From Phoronis ovalis (Eukaryota; Phoronida; Phoronidae), in the NCBI GenBank assembly GCA_028565635.1, contig JAOXYB010058535.1:1-10910 (forward strand): a stretch of DNA of 10,910 nt, in the 5' to 3' direction. Each line of letters begins with the position of its first letter. Positions within the stretch are counted from its first letter, which is position 1. A program made the position numbers and the translations under genes. A model generated the notes under the pieces. The model saw only the letters and a program-made list of their open reading frames with translations, was not told where the DNA came from and did not search any database. This document shows, piece after piece, positions 1-7,168 of the stretch.

Positions 1-71
1 CTTTGTTGTCCGTGGCGCTCTTCCTGGTATAAGTCAAGTAACAAGTCTAATTTCGTGTCTATATCTTCAAC
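1..71 (-). CDS. KCNQ: KCNQ exon: helix D coiled coil, cut by window edge
   Basis: The exon opens after acceptor catttgcag (72-73) in phase 0 and stays open to the window edge, encoding residues 460-482 and two further bases. [19 protein letters not shown] matches KCNQ5 helix D text ([21 protein letters not shown]), with hydrophobic residues on a heptad spacing. In the family this helix forms the four-stranded coiled coil that directs subunit assembly. The C-terminal tail and stop codon lie beyond base 1. Confidence 0.9.
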
Positions 72-3000
72 CTGCAAATGTTAGAGAAATATTCTTATTT
101 TACGAGGTTACTTCGACTAATCAGACAGTGTATCAAACATAACATGCCTAAGGGCAAAGAGAACAAGACAGAATTAAAGAAACATTAAAGGATTCGCTAG
201 TCTTCGCGGTAAGTTTAAACTGTGAAGCTTACTACCCTGGCTCACTATATAGAAACTGCTTCCGCTGAGTTTGAACAGACTTTGATTGCTGATTTCTGAC
301 ATTCTAACCCAATGAAATAAATAGTAATAATATTTAATAAATAAAATACATGTAGCCAGATCTACATATCTTTGAATAAAATGATAAAGCATTAGTAAAT
401 CTGTACCTTTCTCTCGACGCCTACTATGCGTGATGCTAAACTTAATTTACTTTCATACACATCCTGTGCTTTTGAGCCACTTTTTCCTAAGATCTGATCA
501 AGTCTGAAATACATAAAATTTCAAATAAATATAAATCAAGATGTAACACGTCATAAATGTGTAACAAATGCTTTACTGACCCAGTCTCAAGAATTACATT
601 TAAGGATACAACCCATGCATATTATTGTATACTGATAAAATGTCTTTAATATTTTCCAAATTTATAGAGCATGGTTCCTTAACATCTACTGATTAATTAC
701 GACATTCAATTTTTTAATGTCTTATACAGACCTAATTTGTTAAACATGTAGGCATTACCAGTTCGTCTAACATGCATTAAGTTCGTGATGCAAAGGGTTT
801 CGAAAGAATTAGTTTATCCATTCTGCAGCAAATAATTTTTTGCGCAAAAAAATAGTTTACATTGTACATATGGTGATGTAGCCTTATACCCTAGTGGCGA
901 ATATCAGAATTTCATGCAATTGGAAAAGGGTCTTATTAAAATACATCTACTAATTGCAATCAGTATATAGTATACACGTGGTGGAAATCTGATCTCACAT
1001 CATCTCACCTTCCTTGCAGTGTCTTTACTCTGGCTAACATGTCGGCGTGTCCTGAGGAGTATTGCTCCATCACATCTTTCACATCATATGGCCGTAATGC
1101 TTCCCTAAATTTTTTCCGTGCCACGTAATAACTAATCTTCCTTAATGCTCTTATTGCGCATTTGTGAACTTCTGTAAGCTGTGTTATCTCTGATAGTTCA
1201 TCTTCTTCTTTTTCTAAAATATGAATCTGCTAAAGGATTAAATGTTTAGCTTTGTTCACATCATAATACTGTTTTGGAGCAAAGTAATCTTAATCATGGA
1301 TCAACTCTGCGGATTAAATATGCTTTTTTTCTTGGCATTGGAGATAAACCGAATACATGCGAATATAAACTTCGAGTCCTCCGTGAAGCTTCTTTAATGT
1401 CAAGAGAATTAATTCATAAAAAAATACAATCGCGGGCCTTTTATTTAATATTTAGTTTACAGCATCATAATATTACGCTATAGTCTTTAAAATAAAATGT
1501 ATGGTAACTTTTAATCTAGACTTGCTCAAGTCCTTGTGAACTTAAAAAAAAATGTTTAATTCTCTGTTTTATGTCTTTTACATCAGTGTTTTTAATTATC
1601 TCGAAATTTTTTATTTTTTTTTTACTATCATATATCCATGCAAACACCCAACATATATATGATACTAAAAAAAAAAAAATTAATTTTTTTAAATTTTTTT
1701 TTTAAGTTCATAGGGACTTGAGCAAGTCTACTTTTAATCCTACTTTTTAACAATTTAAACTAGATTTTTTTACCCAAACTGTCCTTGTTATCTCTTTGAC
1801 TTCTTGTTATAACTGGAACAATTGCATCTTTTTCTCCTATAGTCAGGTTTAAATGACTCCTACGAACAGAATTGTAAACATAGCATACACAGAAAAAAAG
1901 TAGTAATTCCTTGGGGTTTTCCATTGGTTTTATTATATAATACGCCAATATTTAGAGCGTTTATAACAAAATTGTGTTATGTTTTTTTACACTTTACGAT
2001 ACTACTACATTGGCTGTTTTGATACACAAGCTTGCATTTGAACACTTGTATGCTGCTTCTGTCTATGCCACAATAAACACGTGACTGTAAAATATCCCAG
2101 GAAAATTATAGTGTCTGGTAGGCGTTTTTTTAATTTTAGTCGTTTTATTTTTGGTACAGCTATTGGACAGCCCGCATCATGCTAAAATTTAACGATATAA
2201 GAGGCAAAACCTTATGTGCACGTGGTCACGTATTAATTAAAATATTGTTTCGTACATAATGACTCAAAATGGCAGTGGAGTAGCTTTACATGTACGCTTG
2301 AAAACGGAAACAAAATTATAATAAGATGACTTCCGATTTTTGAAATTACGTTTCATGGGGATGAGCGAAAACGAGCTAAAATACTAAAGTTACATGCATA
2401 TGGTGATTATATTGTAAATGACTCCCTTTGCCGACACTGCTACATATATCCAACAGCAAGTACCCGTTATTATCCCAGCATGCAACTGACCCATGCATCA
2501 GAAATCACTAAAGACATGAGAAGTGATGAAGGCAAGCGTTTGAAGGAAATACTATCGAATAGTTTCTTTGTAGAAGTTATACTGACTAACGACATGAAAA
2601 CAGTGTACTTAATTGCATGAAAACCATTTCCCAGTCAACTCTAGACGCATTTCCACACAATAAACAGAATAGAAAGAATTACTAAACCGTACCAAAGGAA
2701 ATGATACGCTGAATGTCATGATATATGGCAAATTCAGTACACATGCAGCAATACAGATGTATTTGCTGAAGTGCATCTATAGACACATATATGTCAAACA
2801 TCTACACCAGGCATGGCGTGTATTGATTGCAAACAAAATGATTTTTATATCTTGCTCATAATTTCTGTACCTTAGCACCAAATATGTCTGTAATCTTAAT
2901 TTACGATGCAGGGAATGGCTTCTCGAAAGAAATTCTAAGACCGTGATGCGCTTATGATTTAAAATTTAAACTAAGTCTAGAATTACGATACACTTAGGAC

Positions 3001-6000
3001 AAACGTACGTCGTAAGATAGCTTGGAGAAACCCATGCCGCGAAATGGTTTCTCGAAATGTATCGTATCTTAAGTCTAAGATTGCGATACGCTTATAATTA
3101 GATTTAGACTAAGTTTAGACTTACGGTACTATTGAGACAGATGTACGTCGAGAAACCCACCCCGGCTACGCAATAATAGTATTTTGTATTTCCCCGCAAA
3201 TTATGGAAGTCGATCGCTAGAACTTGATAGAAAAGTACAGAAGTTGTATGAAAGATATAAAAAACATTTATGGTGTATAACAACGCCTGGTTACTAAAAG
3301 AGAAAAATCACAAAAAAATCTTGTTCCCGCTGGCATCACACGACAGTGCCTAAACAACAAAAAGTCAATGAGGCAAAGTGAGGCGAAATGCAATATGGAA
3401 AGAGAAGATACAGCATTCTGGATAACCTACCATGTTCTATTGACAAGGCTATTAAAATATAAAACGTAATCATATTTAAGTATTTTATAACCATAGGCAT
3501 GCGCACTAGTTACAAATATATCTGCTATACATGTACATTGATTCCTGTTGCAGGATTGCACTCTACTAAGCGACTAAAGGTAAAAAATGGCGTTTTTGTG
3601 TTCCATGATGAATCGGCTAACTTTCACAATACACCCTTAGTCTTTTACCATATCTTCAGGTAGTTCAGGTAGTAATTAAGACATATTTGATAAATAAATT
3701 GTTAATGTGTTTCTATTAAAAGCCATATAAACACATCGCTTTTCTATACTGATAGATAGGAGAGCATATCTGCAGGATGGCTCATGTTTGATAGCAATTA
3801 CAGTGAAGACGCATCACACAATACAAGGCTCTGCATCATCTAACGAGTCAAGGTGTTACCTTGTCTACTCAAAGCAACGTTTACCGTATTTGACAGTGTT
3901 TATTCTGGGGGATAGTTAGAGAGGTAATTGGCGTACGTCAATATCTTACTTGTTGAATATATCACAGTCATCCGGCATGGGAATCGTTATACCATCTTTT
4001 CTTGTTCTCGTTACACGTGGTGATGTGGGCATGGATTGAATACCGTTCATCTTCTCTTTGTCTTTTCCACGACGAGACGAGAAACGACTAACGAATGATG
4101 ATTGGTGTTTTAAACGACTCTGTTCTCTGCCAATGAAAATAATCAATACATACGAACTAATCACTAATCAGCATAAAACGAGATCGTTCGAGAGAAAATC
4201 TAAACACAAATTATCTGAAAGAATTGCTTTCGTAATTACTTGCAGCCACAGATACTTTACGAATAGTGCTTAATTAACAAGACGCTATTGCGAAATAGTG
4301 TTTGAAAGCAATATTTATTGATCGAGGCAGATAGACCGAGGCTAATACACGTTTTAGAGACACTATTTCGTCATAGTGCCCAGTTATTTGTTTTAATAGT
4401 TCATTCTTTAAACAGGCAAATTAATTAATTAATGTAACAATTAATTGTTGTATTATTCAGGAAAAACTGCAATAAAGTTATGAAATTGAAAAAAATAGAA
4501 CCGATTTCAGTGACGCGTGGCTGCATACAAAATTGCTTGAACAATACTATTCGTGGGCAATATTGTATTAAATAATATGAAATATGATTTGTTACTGTGT
4601 TGGACTGGGACAAGCTGTCATATGTGGTTTCCATGTAGCCACCGATAATGAGTTCTTGTCAGCTGCATAACATTTCCACAGTGATTGAATGAGCACGGCA
4701 GCCGGTATGCGCCTTCTTATCTGATGCTTTTGCCGTTGCTGTTGCTGTACTTTCAACGCAAAACCTGAACCCAAGATACCCTTTTGAAAGAATAAAACAG
4801 CGCGATATATAAAACATAGCAGTCGGATTAATAGCTCAAACAAAATTAAATATATATAATGATCAGGAATGAAAACATGTGGATAGTACCTTTTCACCTG
4901 ATTACCTTTTATTCTTGCTTAAAATCGAATATGCAAATTATGTACGCTTCATTAGCATATGAAGAACATAAATACCGATAAATATTTCTTACCGCAGGTA
5001 ACGCAAAGAATGAAATGAAACAAGCCGCTGCCATTCCTGCAATCAGCTTCCCCGGCCATGTCTCTGGCACCGTTTCTCCATATCCTACAGTAACTAACGT
5101 GATCTGAAAAAGGCGGTTGTTTTTAATTCCAGGAATCTCGGAAGATAGGCAGTTAGCGAATACCAGGCAAACTGACTCCCCCTCTTTTGGTTTGTGTTCG
5201 CTAAGACATTTGCAGAAGGAGGGTAAGGGTAGAAACAATATCCTTATAAACGCGCAAAACTAATAAACTTCGAAACATCCGACATCACATCCGTGTTTCG
5301 TATACCCTTCTACCAATTGATGACGAAACCGTGCATTGAAACTTCTTAATTTTTTTAACGTCAAAGTATAGCAAGTCGTCACAAACATCACAGAAGCGGT
5401 TCATTTGTATATTAAAAGAACTGAAGCTAAAGACATCGAGTCCGACAAGCTTGGAAAACATATAAACCTCTTGCATTTTATATTTAAATTTGGTAGGAAT
5501 AAAAAAAATCATATTTACCACGCCCCACCACATAGAATCAGCCAGCGTATGAAATTTTGGGTTGCTGTCCTTCTCGGCTAAATGTAGTAGGAATGATGAC
5601 AACAGTAGCCCTATGAGAGCCATATATCCTGATGTCAGCAGTTCCTGAAATGATATGCAAAATGGCATAAGTGGTAAGGACTATAGAAATCTCTTTATAA
5701 AACGTTCATGATCACTGAGGTTGTGTTACAGTGGCTACGTTTTGGCTACTGTGTAATGATTGAAATACAGGTATAGTAATTATTTCAGACAACAAGTAGA
5801 AAATACTTTGCTACTTATGTGCGCATTATTACAAAATATTTAATCAATTTCTTTAGTGGCTTTCACAATGAATCGTCATGTTCGTGAGCATTCTTATTAA
5901 AATGCGAAGCTAGTGTTTGTTCATGTTCCTGTTACATCTGCTATTTATGTAGTAGCGGGTGTTGCTCATTTTGCTCAAATTCACTCAAATTTCCTTTGGC

Positions 6001-7168
6001 ATTATTTTTATCCGCTGTTATTAGTTACATTGTTGCTCACTGCGACATACCTGCCTATGAGCCCATATCACAGATCCCAGAAGTTTCCACGTGTTTCCTC
6101 GTCTGTCCATCCTGATTAGACGAACGATTTGAAAGAACCTCAGTCCTTGCAGCGCTGACAGAAACAAACTGCTTCTGGATGCACTTATAACAATTAAAGA
6201 CATGCTGGAAAATATCACTATCATATCTGTAAATAAAGTGGATTCCGTGAACAAGACTGCCTTGGAAAAAAAAAAACTGTTTAAAACTGAAATCAATGGA
6301 CAAGAAATAATAACTTTTCAAAATACCCTATTTATCCGAAAAGTGTTGACAAATGTGCAGGTCATTTTTGAAAAATAAAATGGCCGTCAATCGTTTCCAT
6401 ACATTTTGCAAACTTAACCGTCCACGTTTTGGTGTATAGGAACGTTGAACATCGCCAACGAGAGACCAGAGGTAAGACATTCAATGGCTACAGTAAATAC
6501 TCTACTTAACGCTGATACTTTTAATTAACTTCGCAGTGATTAGCAATGGGGACACTCAGCATACCCTTGTTAGCTTATAATTAAACATATACCATTTACT
6601 GTACCTACCTATAATACATAGAGGCCTGAAAGCGAATCTCAGTCTCCCATAACATTTCTGGTACCTTGATCTACATCCTGCCGACCACATTCGTATACAG
6701 TATTCAAACAAGAGCCATATAAGCATTCCCATCTCCTAAAAGAAACAAGATGCGACCTATTAAATTAAGGACATATTTAACAATTAAAATTTGCGATAAC
6801 ATAATCTTCTAGTTCTGTATATTTGTACTTACATTACTTCACCAAACATTTCACACGTTCTCAAACTTCATTGAGTGCAAGGCGCCCTTTCAGCATCTTG
6901 ATCGACGGCAACCCCACTGGAGTGATTGATAAGAAATTGAAAAAGTGACGTTTTTGTGTTATTGACCTATCCTTATCTGTACACTTTGACAACTAGAGGT
7001 GCAGCTCTATTTTGAACATTATTCCATAAAAGTGATTTCTCACCCCCCCAAATTCAAACTCCTAGCACTTATTAACTTACCACGTATAATAAGGTCTTCG
7101 CTGAAATGCCAAACGACGGTATCGATGCAAATACGCTGATGACGATGCATAATAATACCAATATAAAT
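1..7168 (-). CDS. KCNQ: KCNQ (Kv7) voltage-gated potassium channel gene, partial, eleven exons
   Basis: The exons at 7081-7168, 6609-6735, 6051-6226, 5519-5644, 4993-5103, 4596-4780, 3950-4126, 1774-1859, 1009-1213, 407-503 and 1-71 join on the minus strand into one open frame of 482 codons. It reads S1, S2, S3, S4, S5, pore loop, S6, helix A (IQ motif), linker, helix B, helix C and helix D, the domain order unique to the KCNQ family. Such proteins form tetrameric plasma-membrane K+ channels that need PIP2 and carry calmodulin. Family signatures seen include [47 protein letters not shown] and LDQILGK. The S5-pore turret has 18 residues from AEK to WW, as in KCNQ2-5 rather than KCNQ1, and exons homologous to KCNQ1 exons 4 and 5 are one exon, also as in KCNQ2-5. 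The pre-S1 exon and the tail after helix D are missing from the window. Membership in KCNQ is near certain; orthology to a particular subtype is not. Confidence 0.97.
72..406 (-). other. KCNQ: KCNQ intron between helix C-D linker and helix D
   Basis: This is a 335-bp AT-rich intron with GT and AG ends. A 72-codon minus-strand frame across 174-392 has no family resemblance and is not supported. I see no repeat or other element here. Confidence 0.88.
407..503 (-). CDS. KCNQ: KCNQ exon: LDQILGK and C-D linker
   Basis: The 97-nt exon lies between acceptor gtatttcag and donor GTACAG. Its first base finishes Arg427 and it then encodes residues 428-459. LDQILGK is the conserved end of helix C (V/LDQI.GK in KCNQ2-5). 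The remainder, [22 protein letters not shown], is the short helix C to D connector. It ends in VERK, matching the VEK.V start of helix D in KCNQ2-5. Phase agrees on both sides. Confidence 0.93.
504..1008 (-). other. KCNQ: KCNQ intron within helix C region
   Basis: This is a 505-bp intron interrupting the helix C coding region at the LQGR/LDQ position used in human KCNQ1. It is AT-rich, and I see no further gene or element in it. Confidence 0.88.
1009..1213 (-). CDS. KCNQ: KCNQ exon: helix B (calmodulin) and helix C
   Basis: Donor GTGAGA at 1008. The exon encodes residues 360-426, with split codons at both ends. An acidic lead-in (KEEDELSEI) is followed by helix [21 protein letters not shown], aligned to [20 protein letters not shown] of KCNQ1; this helix binds the calmodulin N-lobe. 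Then comes the family signature [20 protein letters not shown], and helix [13 protein letters not shown], which starts the tetramerising coiled coil. The exon end at LQGR/LDQ is the same as in KCNQ1. The acceptor chosen (attttag, 1214) is the only one in phase with exon 1774-1859. Acceptors at 1227 and 1230 would lengthen the frame by 13 to 16 bases but are out of phase with it. Confidence 0.95.
1508..1516 (+). repeat. Left target site duplication of the MITE
   Basis: CTTTTAATC abuts the left inverted end at 1517 and is repeated exactly at 1731-1739, directly after the right end. Confidence 0.85.
1517..1730. mobile_element. Foldback MITE with 9-bp target site duplication
   Basis: A 214-bp non-coding element has inverted ends. 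TAGACTTGCTCAAGTCC at 1517-1533 is matched perfectly in reverse at 1714-1730. After three mismatched bases the match resumes with TGAACTT and an A-run (1537-1552 against 1695-1710). A second inverted pair sits inside: TATCATATAT near 1628 against ATATATGATA near 1652, each beside T- or A-runs. Most of the element could fold into one hairpin. The direct repeat CTTTTAATC (1508-1516 and 1731-1739) flanks it as a 9-bp target duplication. Duplications of 8-10 bp are typical of Mutator-like, hAT and Merlin DNA transposons; the family is not assigned. The end itself contains the palindrome GACTTGCTCAAGTC. Confidence 0.88.
1731..1739 (+). repeat. Right target site duplication of the MITE
   Basis: CTTTTAATC directly follows the right inverted end and is identical to 1508-1516, which suggests a fairly recent insertion. 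Confidence 0.85.
1774..1859 (-). CDS. KCNQ: KCNQ exon: short A-B linker exon (predicted)
   Basis: This 86-nt exon is predicted from splice logic rather than homology. It follows a long pyrimidine-rich tract with acceptor ctgttcgtag and precedes donor GTAAAA. Its first G completes AA to give Lys330. It encodes residues 331-358, beginning [20 protein letters not shown], and its final G completes Glu359 with the AA that opens the helix B exon at 1213. Both junctions are therefore in phase, and no other exon I tried between 1230 and 3949 fits as well. Skipping it would shift the frame and give a TGA five codons into the next exon. The variable linker has no conserved motif to confirm the call. 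Confidence 0.65.
1860..3949 (-). other. KCNQ: Large KCNQ intron in the A-B linker
   Basis: This 2,090-bp intron is by far the largest between coding exons here. It holds the tandem inverted-ended units at 2915-3170. I scanned both strands and found no exon with convincing homology. One weak minus-strand candidate near 2485-2575 is discussed under rejected items. Further alternative linker exons, common in KCNQ genes, cannot be excluded. Confidence 0.75.
2915..3170. repeat. Two tandem ~127-bp units with inverted ends
   Basis: Two diverged copies sit head to tail at 2915-3043 and 3044-3170. Shared landmarks in order are ATGG.TTCTCGAAA (2915, 3044), TAAGTCTA.ATT.CGATAC, ..ACGTACGTCG or TGTACGTCG, and GAGAAACCC (3025, 3150). 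In the second copy GGTTTCTCGA (3046-3055) is exactly inverted at 3148-3157, giving a 112-bp unit with 10-bp inverted ends. Each unit also holds two copies of a ~25-bp sub-motif (TCTAAGA.TRCGATRCRCTTA), so four occur in all. This could be a tandem pair of small inverted-repeat elements or a short satellite fragment. No coding potential is seen. Confidence 0.75.
3950..4126 (-). CDS. KCNQ: KCNQ exon: basic A-B linker segment
   Basis: Acceptor attttcattggcag and donor GTAAGA bound 177 nt. The first base completes Gln271 (CA plus A), so the phase fits the helix A exon, and the last two bases (AA) pass to the next exon. It encodes residues 272-329. The first third, [20 protein letters not shown], is serine-rich and strongly basic. 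Similar basic text (SFKERVRM.SPRG) follows helix A in vertebrate KCNQ2-5, where the linker affects PIP2 response and phosphorylation. The remainder ([12 protein letters not shown], then PMPDDCD) is hydrophilic and unconserved. I see no domain here. The splice fit, position and composition support it as coding. Confidence 0.85.
4127..4595 (-). other. KCNQ: KCNQ intron after helix A exon
   Basis: This is a 469-bp intron carrying the imperfect inverted repeat at 4281-4380 and a small perfect palindrome AACAATTAATTGTT (4436-4449). Frames on either strand overlapping it show no family resemblance. Confidence 0.85.
4281..4380. repeat. Imperfect 23-bp inverted repeat
   Basis: GACGCTATTGCGAAATAGTG at 4281-4300 faces a reverse copy at 4358-4380 (core ACACTATTTCG, 11 bp perfect). 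About 18 of 23 positions pair, with a 54-base spacer. It may be a decayed MITE. I see no clear target duplication. Confidence 0.5.
4596..4780 (-). CDS. KCNQ: KCNQ exon: end of S6 and calmodulin-binding helix A
   Basis: The 185-nt exon (residues 210-270 plus two bases of Gln271) is preceded by ttctttcaaaag and followed by donor GTAACA. It starts [19 protein letters not shown], the S6 gate and post-S6 polar stretch of KCNQ channels. A basic cluster (IRRR) and then the IQ-type helix [17 protein letters not shown] follow; this helix binds the C-lobe of calmodulin in the family. Next comes [16 protein letters not shown], close to the [18 protein letters not shown] text of KCNQ4/5. Vertebrate genes split this region into more than one exon (96 nt first); here it is fused. 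Intron 4781-4992, at 212 bp, is the shortest in the window. Confidence 0.95.
4993..5103 (-). CDS. KCNQ: KCNQ exon: selectivity filter and S6
   Basis: The exon has 111 nt, the conserved KCNQ size, phase 0 at both ends, with acceptor ttttcag and donor GTAAGA. It encodes residues 173-209, starting [16 protein letters not shown] and ending SFFALPA. The filter Thr-Val-Gly-Tyr-Gly is intact (residues 177-181), so K+ selectivity is expected. The residue after it is Glu182, where nearly all K+ channels of this class have Asp. The position that sets external TEA sensitivity (KCNQ2 Y284) is Val184, as in KCNQ1, which is weakly sensitive. The S6 PAG gating bend is formed across the splice junction LPA/GIL, the same junction as in human KCNQ1 after A344. 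Confidence 0.97.
5104..5518 (-). other. KCNQ: KCNQ intron between pore helix and filter
   Basis: This is a 415-bp intron at the conserved WWGV position. Read-through frames on the minus strand merely extend the neighbouring exons and end within it. Nothing else is seen. Confidence 0.9.
5519..5644 (-). CDS. KCNQ: KCNQ exon: S5, turret and pore helix
   Basis: The acceptor tatcatttcag and donor GTAAAT bound 126 nt, phase 0 at both ends, encoding residues 131-172. S5 begins [20 protein letters not shown] and runs into the invariant AEKD. The turret and pore-helix start [16 protein letters not shown] aligns with the KCNQ2 version (ENDHFDTYADALWWGL), with the same length. KCNQ1 has five more turret residues. 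The retigabine-binding tryptophan of KCNQ2-5 (W236 in KCNQ2) aligns to Gly136. Two aromatic residues before the filter (Trp169, Trp170) are kept. The exon break after WWGV is the same as in vertebrate KCNQ genes. Confidence 0.96.
5645..6050 (-). other. KCNQ: KCNQ intron between S4-S5 linker and S5
   Basis: This is a 406-bp intron at the conserved HRQ/EL junction. A plus-strand frame 5913-6119 overlaps the S4 exon antisense and is taken as a shadow. Nothing else is seen. Confidence 0.9.
6051..6226 (-). CDS. KCNQ: KCNQ exon: S3, S4 voltage sensor, S4-S5 linker
   Basis: The acceptor tttatttacag at 6227 leaves AT to complete the GAT codon of Asp72, and the donor is GTATGT at 6050. The 176 nt equal the single KCNQ2-5 exon that is split in two in KCNQ1. 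S3 is residues 72-86. S4 reads [19 protein letters not shown] (residues 96-114), against the family ALRSLRFLQILRMIRMDRR. Gating positions: R1 is Gln98, R2 Arg101, Q3 Gln104, R4 Arg107, R5 Arg110, R6 Arg113. The linker [16 protein letters not shown] is near identical to the family and ends exactly at the conserved HRQ/EL junction. An acceptor further upstream (6257 or 6261) would extend the frame, but only 6226 fits the previous donor and the conserved phase. Confidence 0.96.
6227..6608 (-). other. KCNQ: KCNQ intron inside the S3 Asp codon
   Basis: This is a 382-bp phase-1 intron that splits the GAT of Asp72, a position shared with human KCNQ1 D202. Long T-runs on the minus strand near 6260-6275 precede unused AG sites. 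No other element is seen. Confidence 0.9.
6609..6735 (-). CDS. KCNQ: KCNQ exon: S2 and S2-S3 linker
   Basis: This exon has 127 nt, the same size as its vertebrate KCNQ counterpart. It is preceded by tcttgtttcttttag and followed by a GTAGGT donor. It encodes residues 30-71 and the first base of Asp72. The text [15 protein letters not shown] matches the KCNQ block EYVVRLWSAGCRSKY. The two S2 acidic residues that pair with S4 charges (KCNQ1 E160 and E170) are present as Glu30 and Glu40. The charge-transfer phenylalanine (KCNQ1 F167) is Leu37, with Trp36 and Phe39 nearby. In the linker, [13 protein letters not shown] aligns to GRLRFARKPISII, so the KCNQ1 R195 position, one of the basic residues linked to PIP2, is Phe. 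The exon ends inside the Asp codon equivalent to KCNQ1 D202, as in human KCNQ1. Confidence 0.95.
6736..7080 (-). other. KCNQ: KCNQ intron before the S2 exon
   Basis: This is a 345-bp intron between GTAAGT and tttcttttag. No repeat or gene is seen. Confidence 0.9.
7081..7168 (-). CDS. KCNQ: KCNQ exon: S1 segment and S1-S2 loop
   Basis: The exon follows a good acceptor (ttatcatttcag, ending at 7169) and is followed by a perfect donor GTAAGT. It has 88 nt: one nucleotide finishing a codon from the missing first exon, then 29 codons (residues 1-29). The start [16 protein letters not shown] is hydrophobic and aligns without gaps to KCNQ S1 (F.LV..C...SV.STI). The S1-S2 loop that follows is one residue shorter than in the vertebrate exon of 91 nt. 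The split phase at entry (two nucleotides owed by the upstream exon) is the same as at the vertebrate exon 1 to 2 junction. No E.RP.GW....YH coding exon could be found upstream. Confidence 0.9.

Larger units (their letters stand above)
1214..1773 (-). other. KCNQ: KCNQ intron with MITE insertion
   Basis: This 560-bp intron has its donor at 1773 and acceptor at 1214. Removing the MITE and one target copy (1517-1739) would leave about 337 bp, like its neighbours. The MITE ends only 43 bases from the donor. Three possible AG acceptors lie close together at 1214, 1227 and 1230. A plus-strand frame at 1274-1483 looks random. Confidence 0.75.

Noticed and set aside
2485-2575. A possible minus-strand linker exon ([12 protein letters not shown]) after an acceptor-like gttagtcag.
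   Set aside because: It starts in a suitable phase, but the pyrimidine tract and donors (GTCAGT or GTGATT) are weak. The exon at 1774-1859 fits better on both sides.
5913-6119. A plus-strand frame with hydrophobic text ([11 protein letters not shown]).
   Set aside because: It is antisense to the S4 exon and its intron; no independent support.
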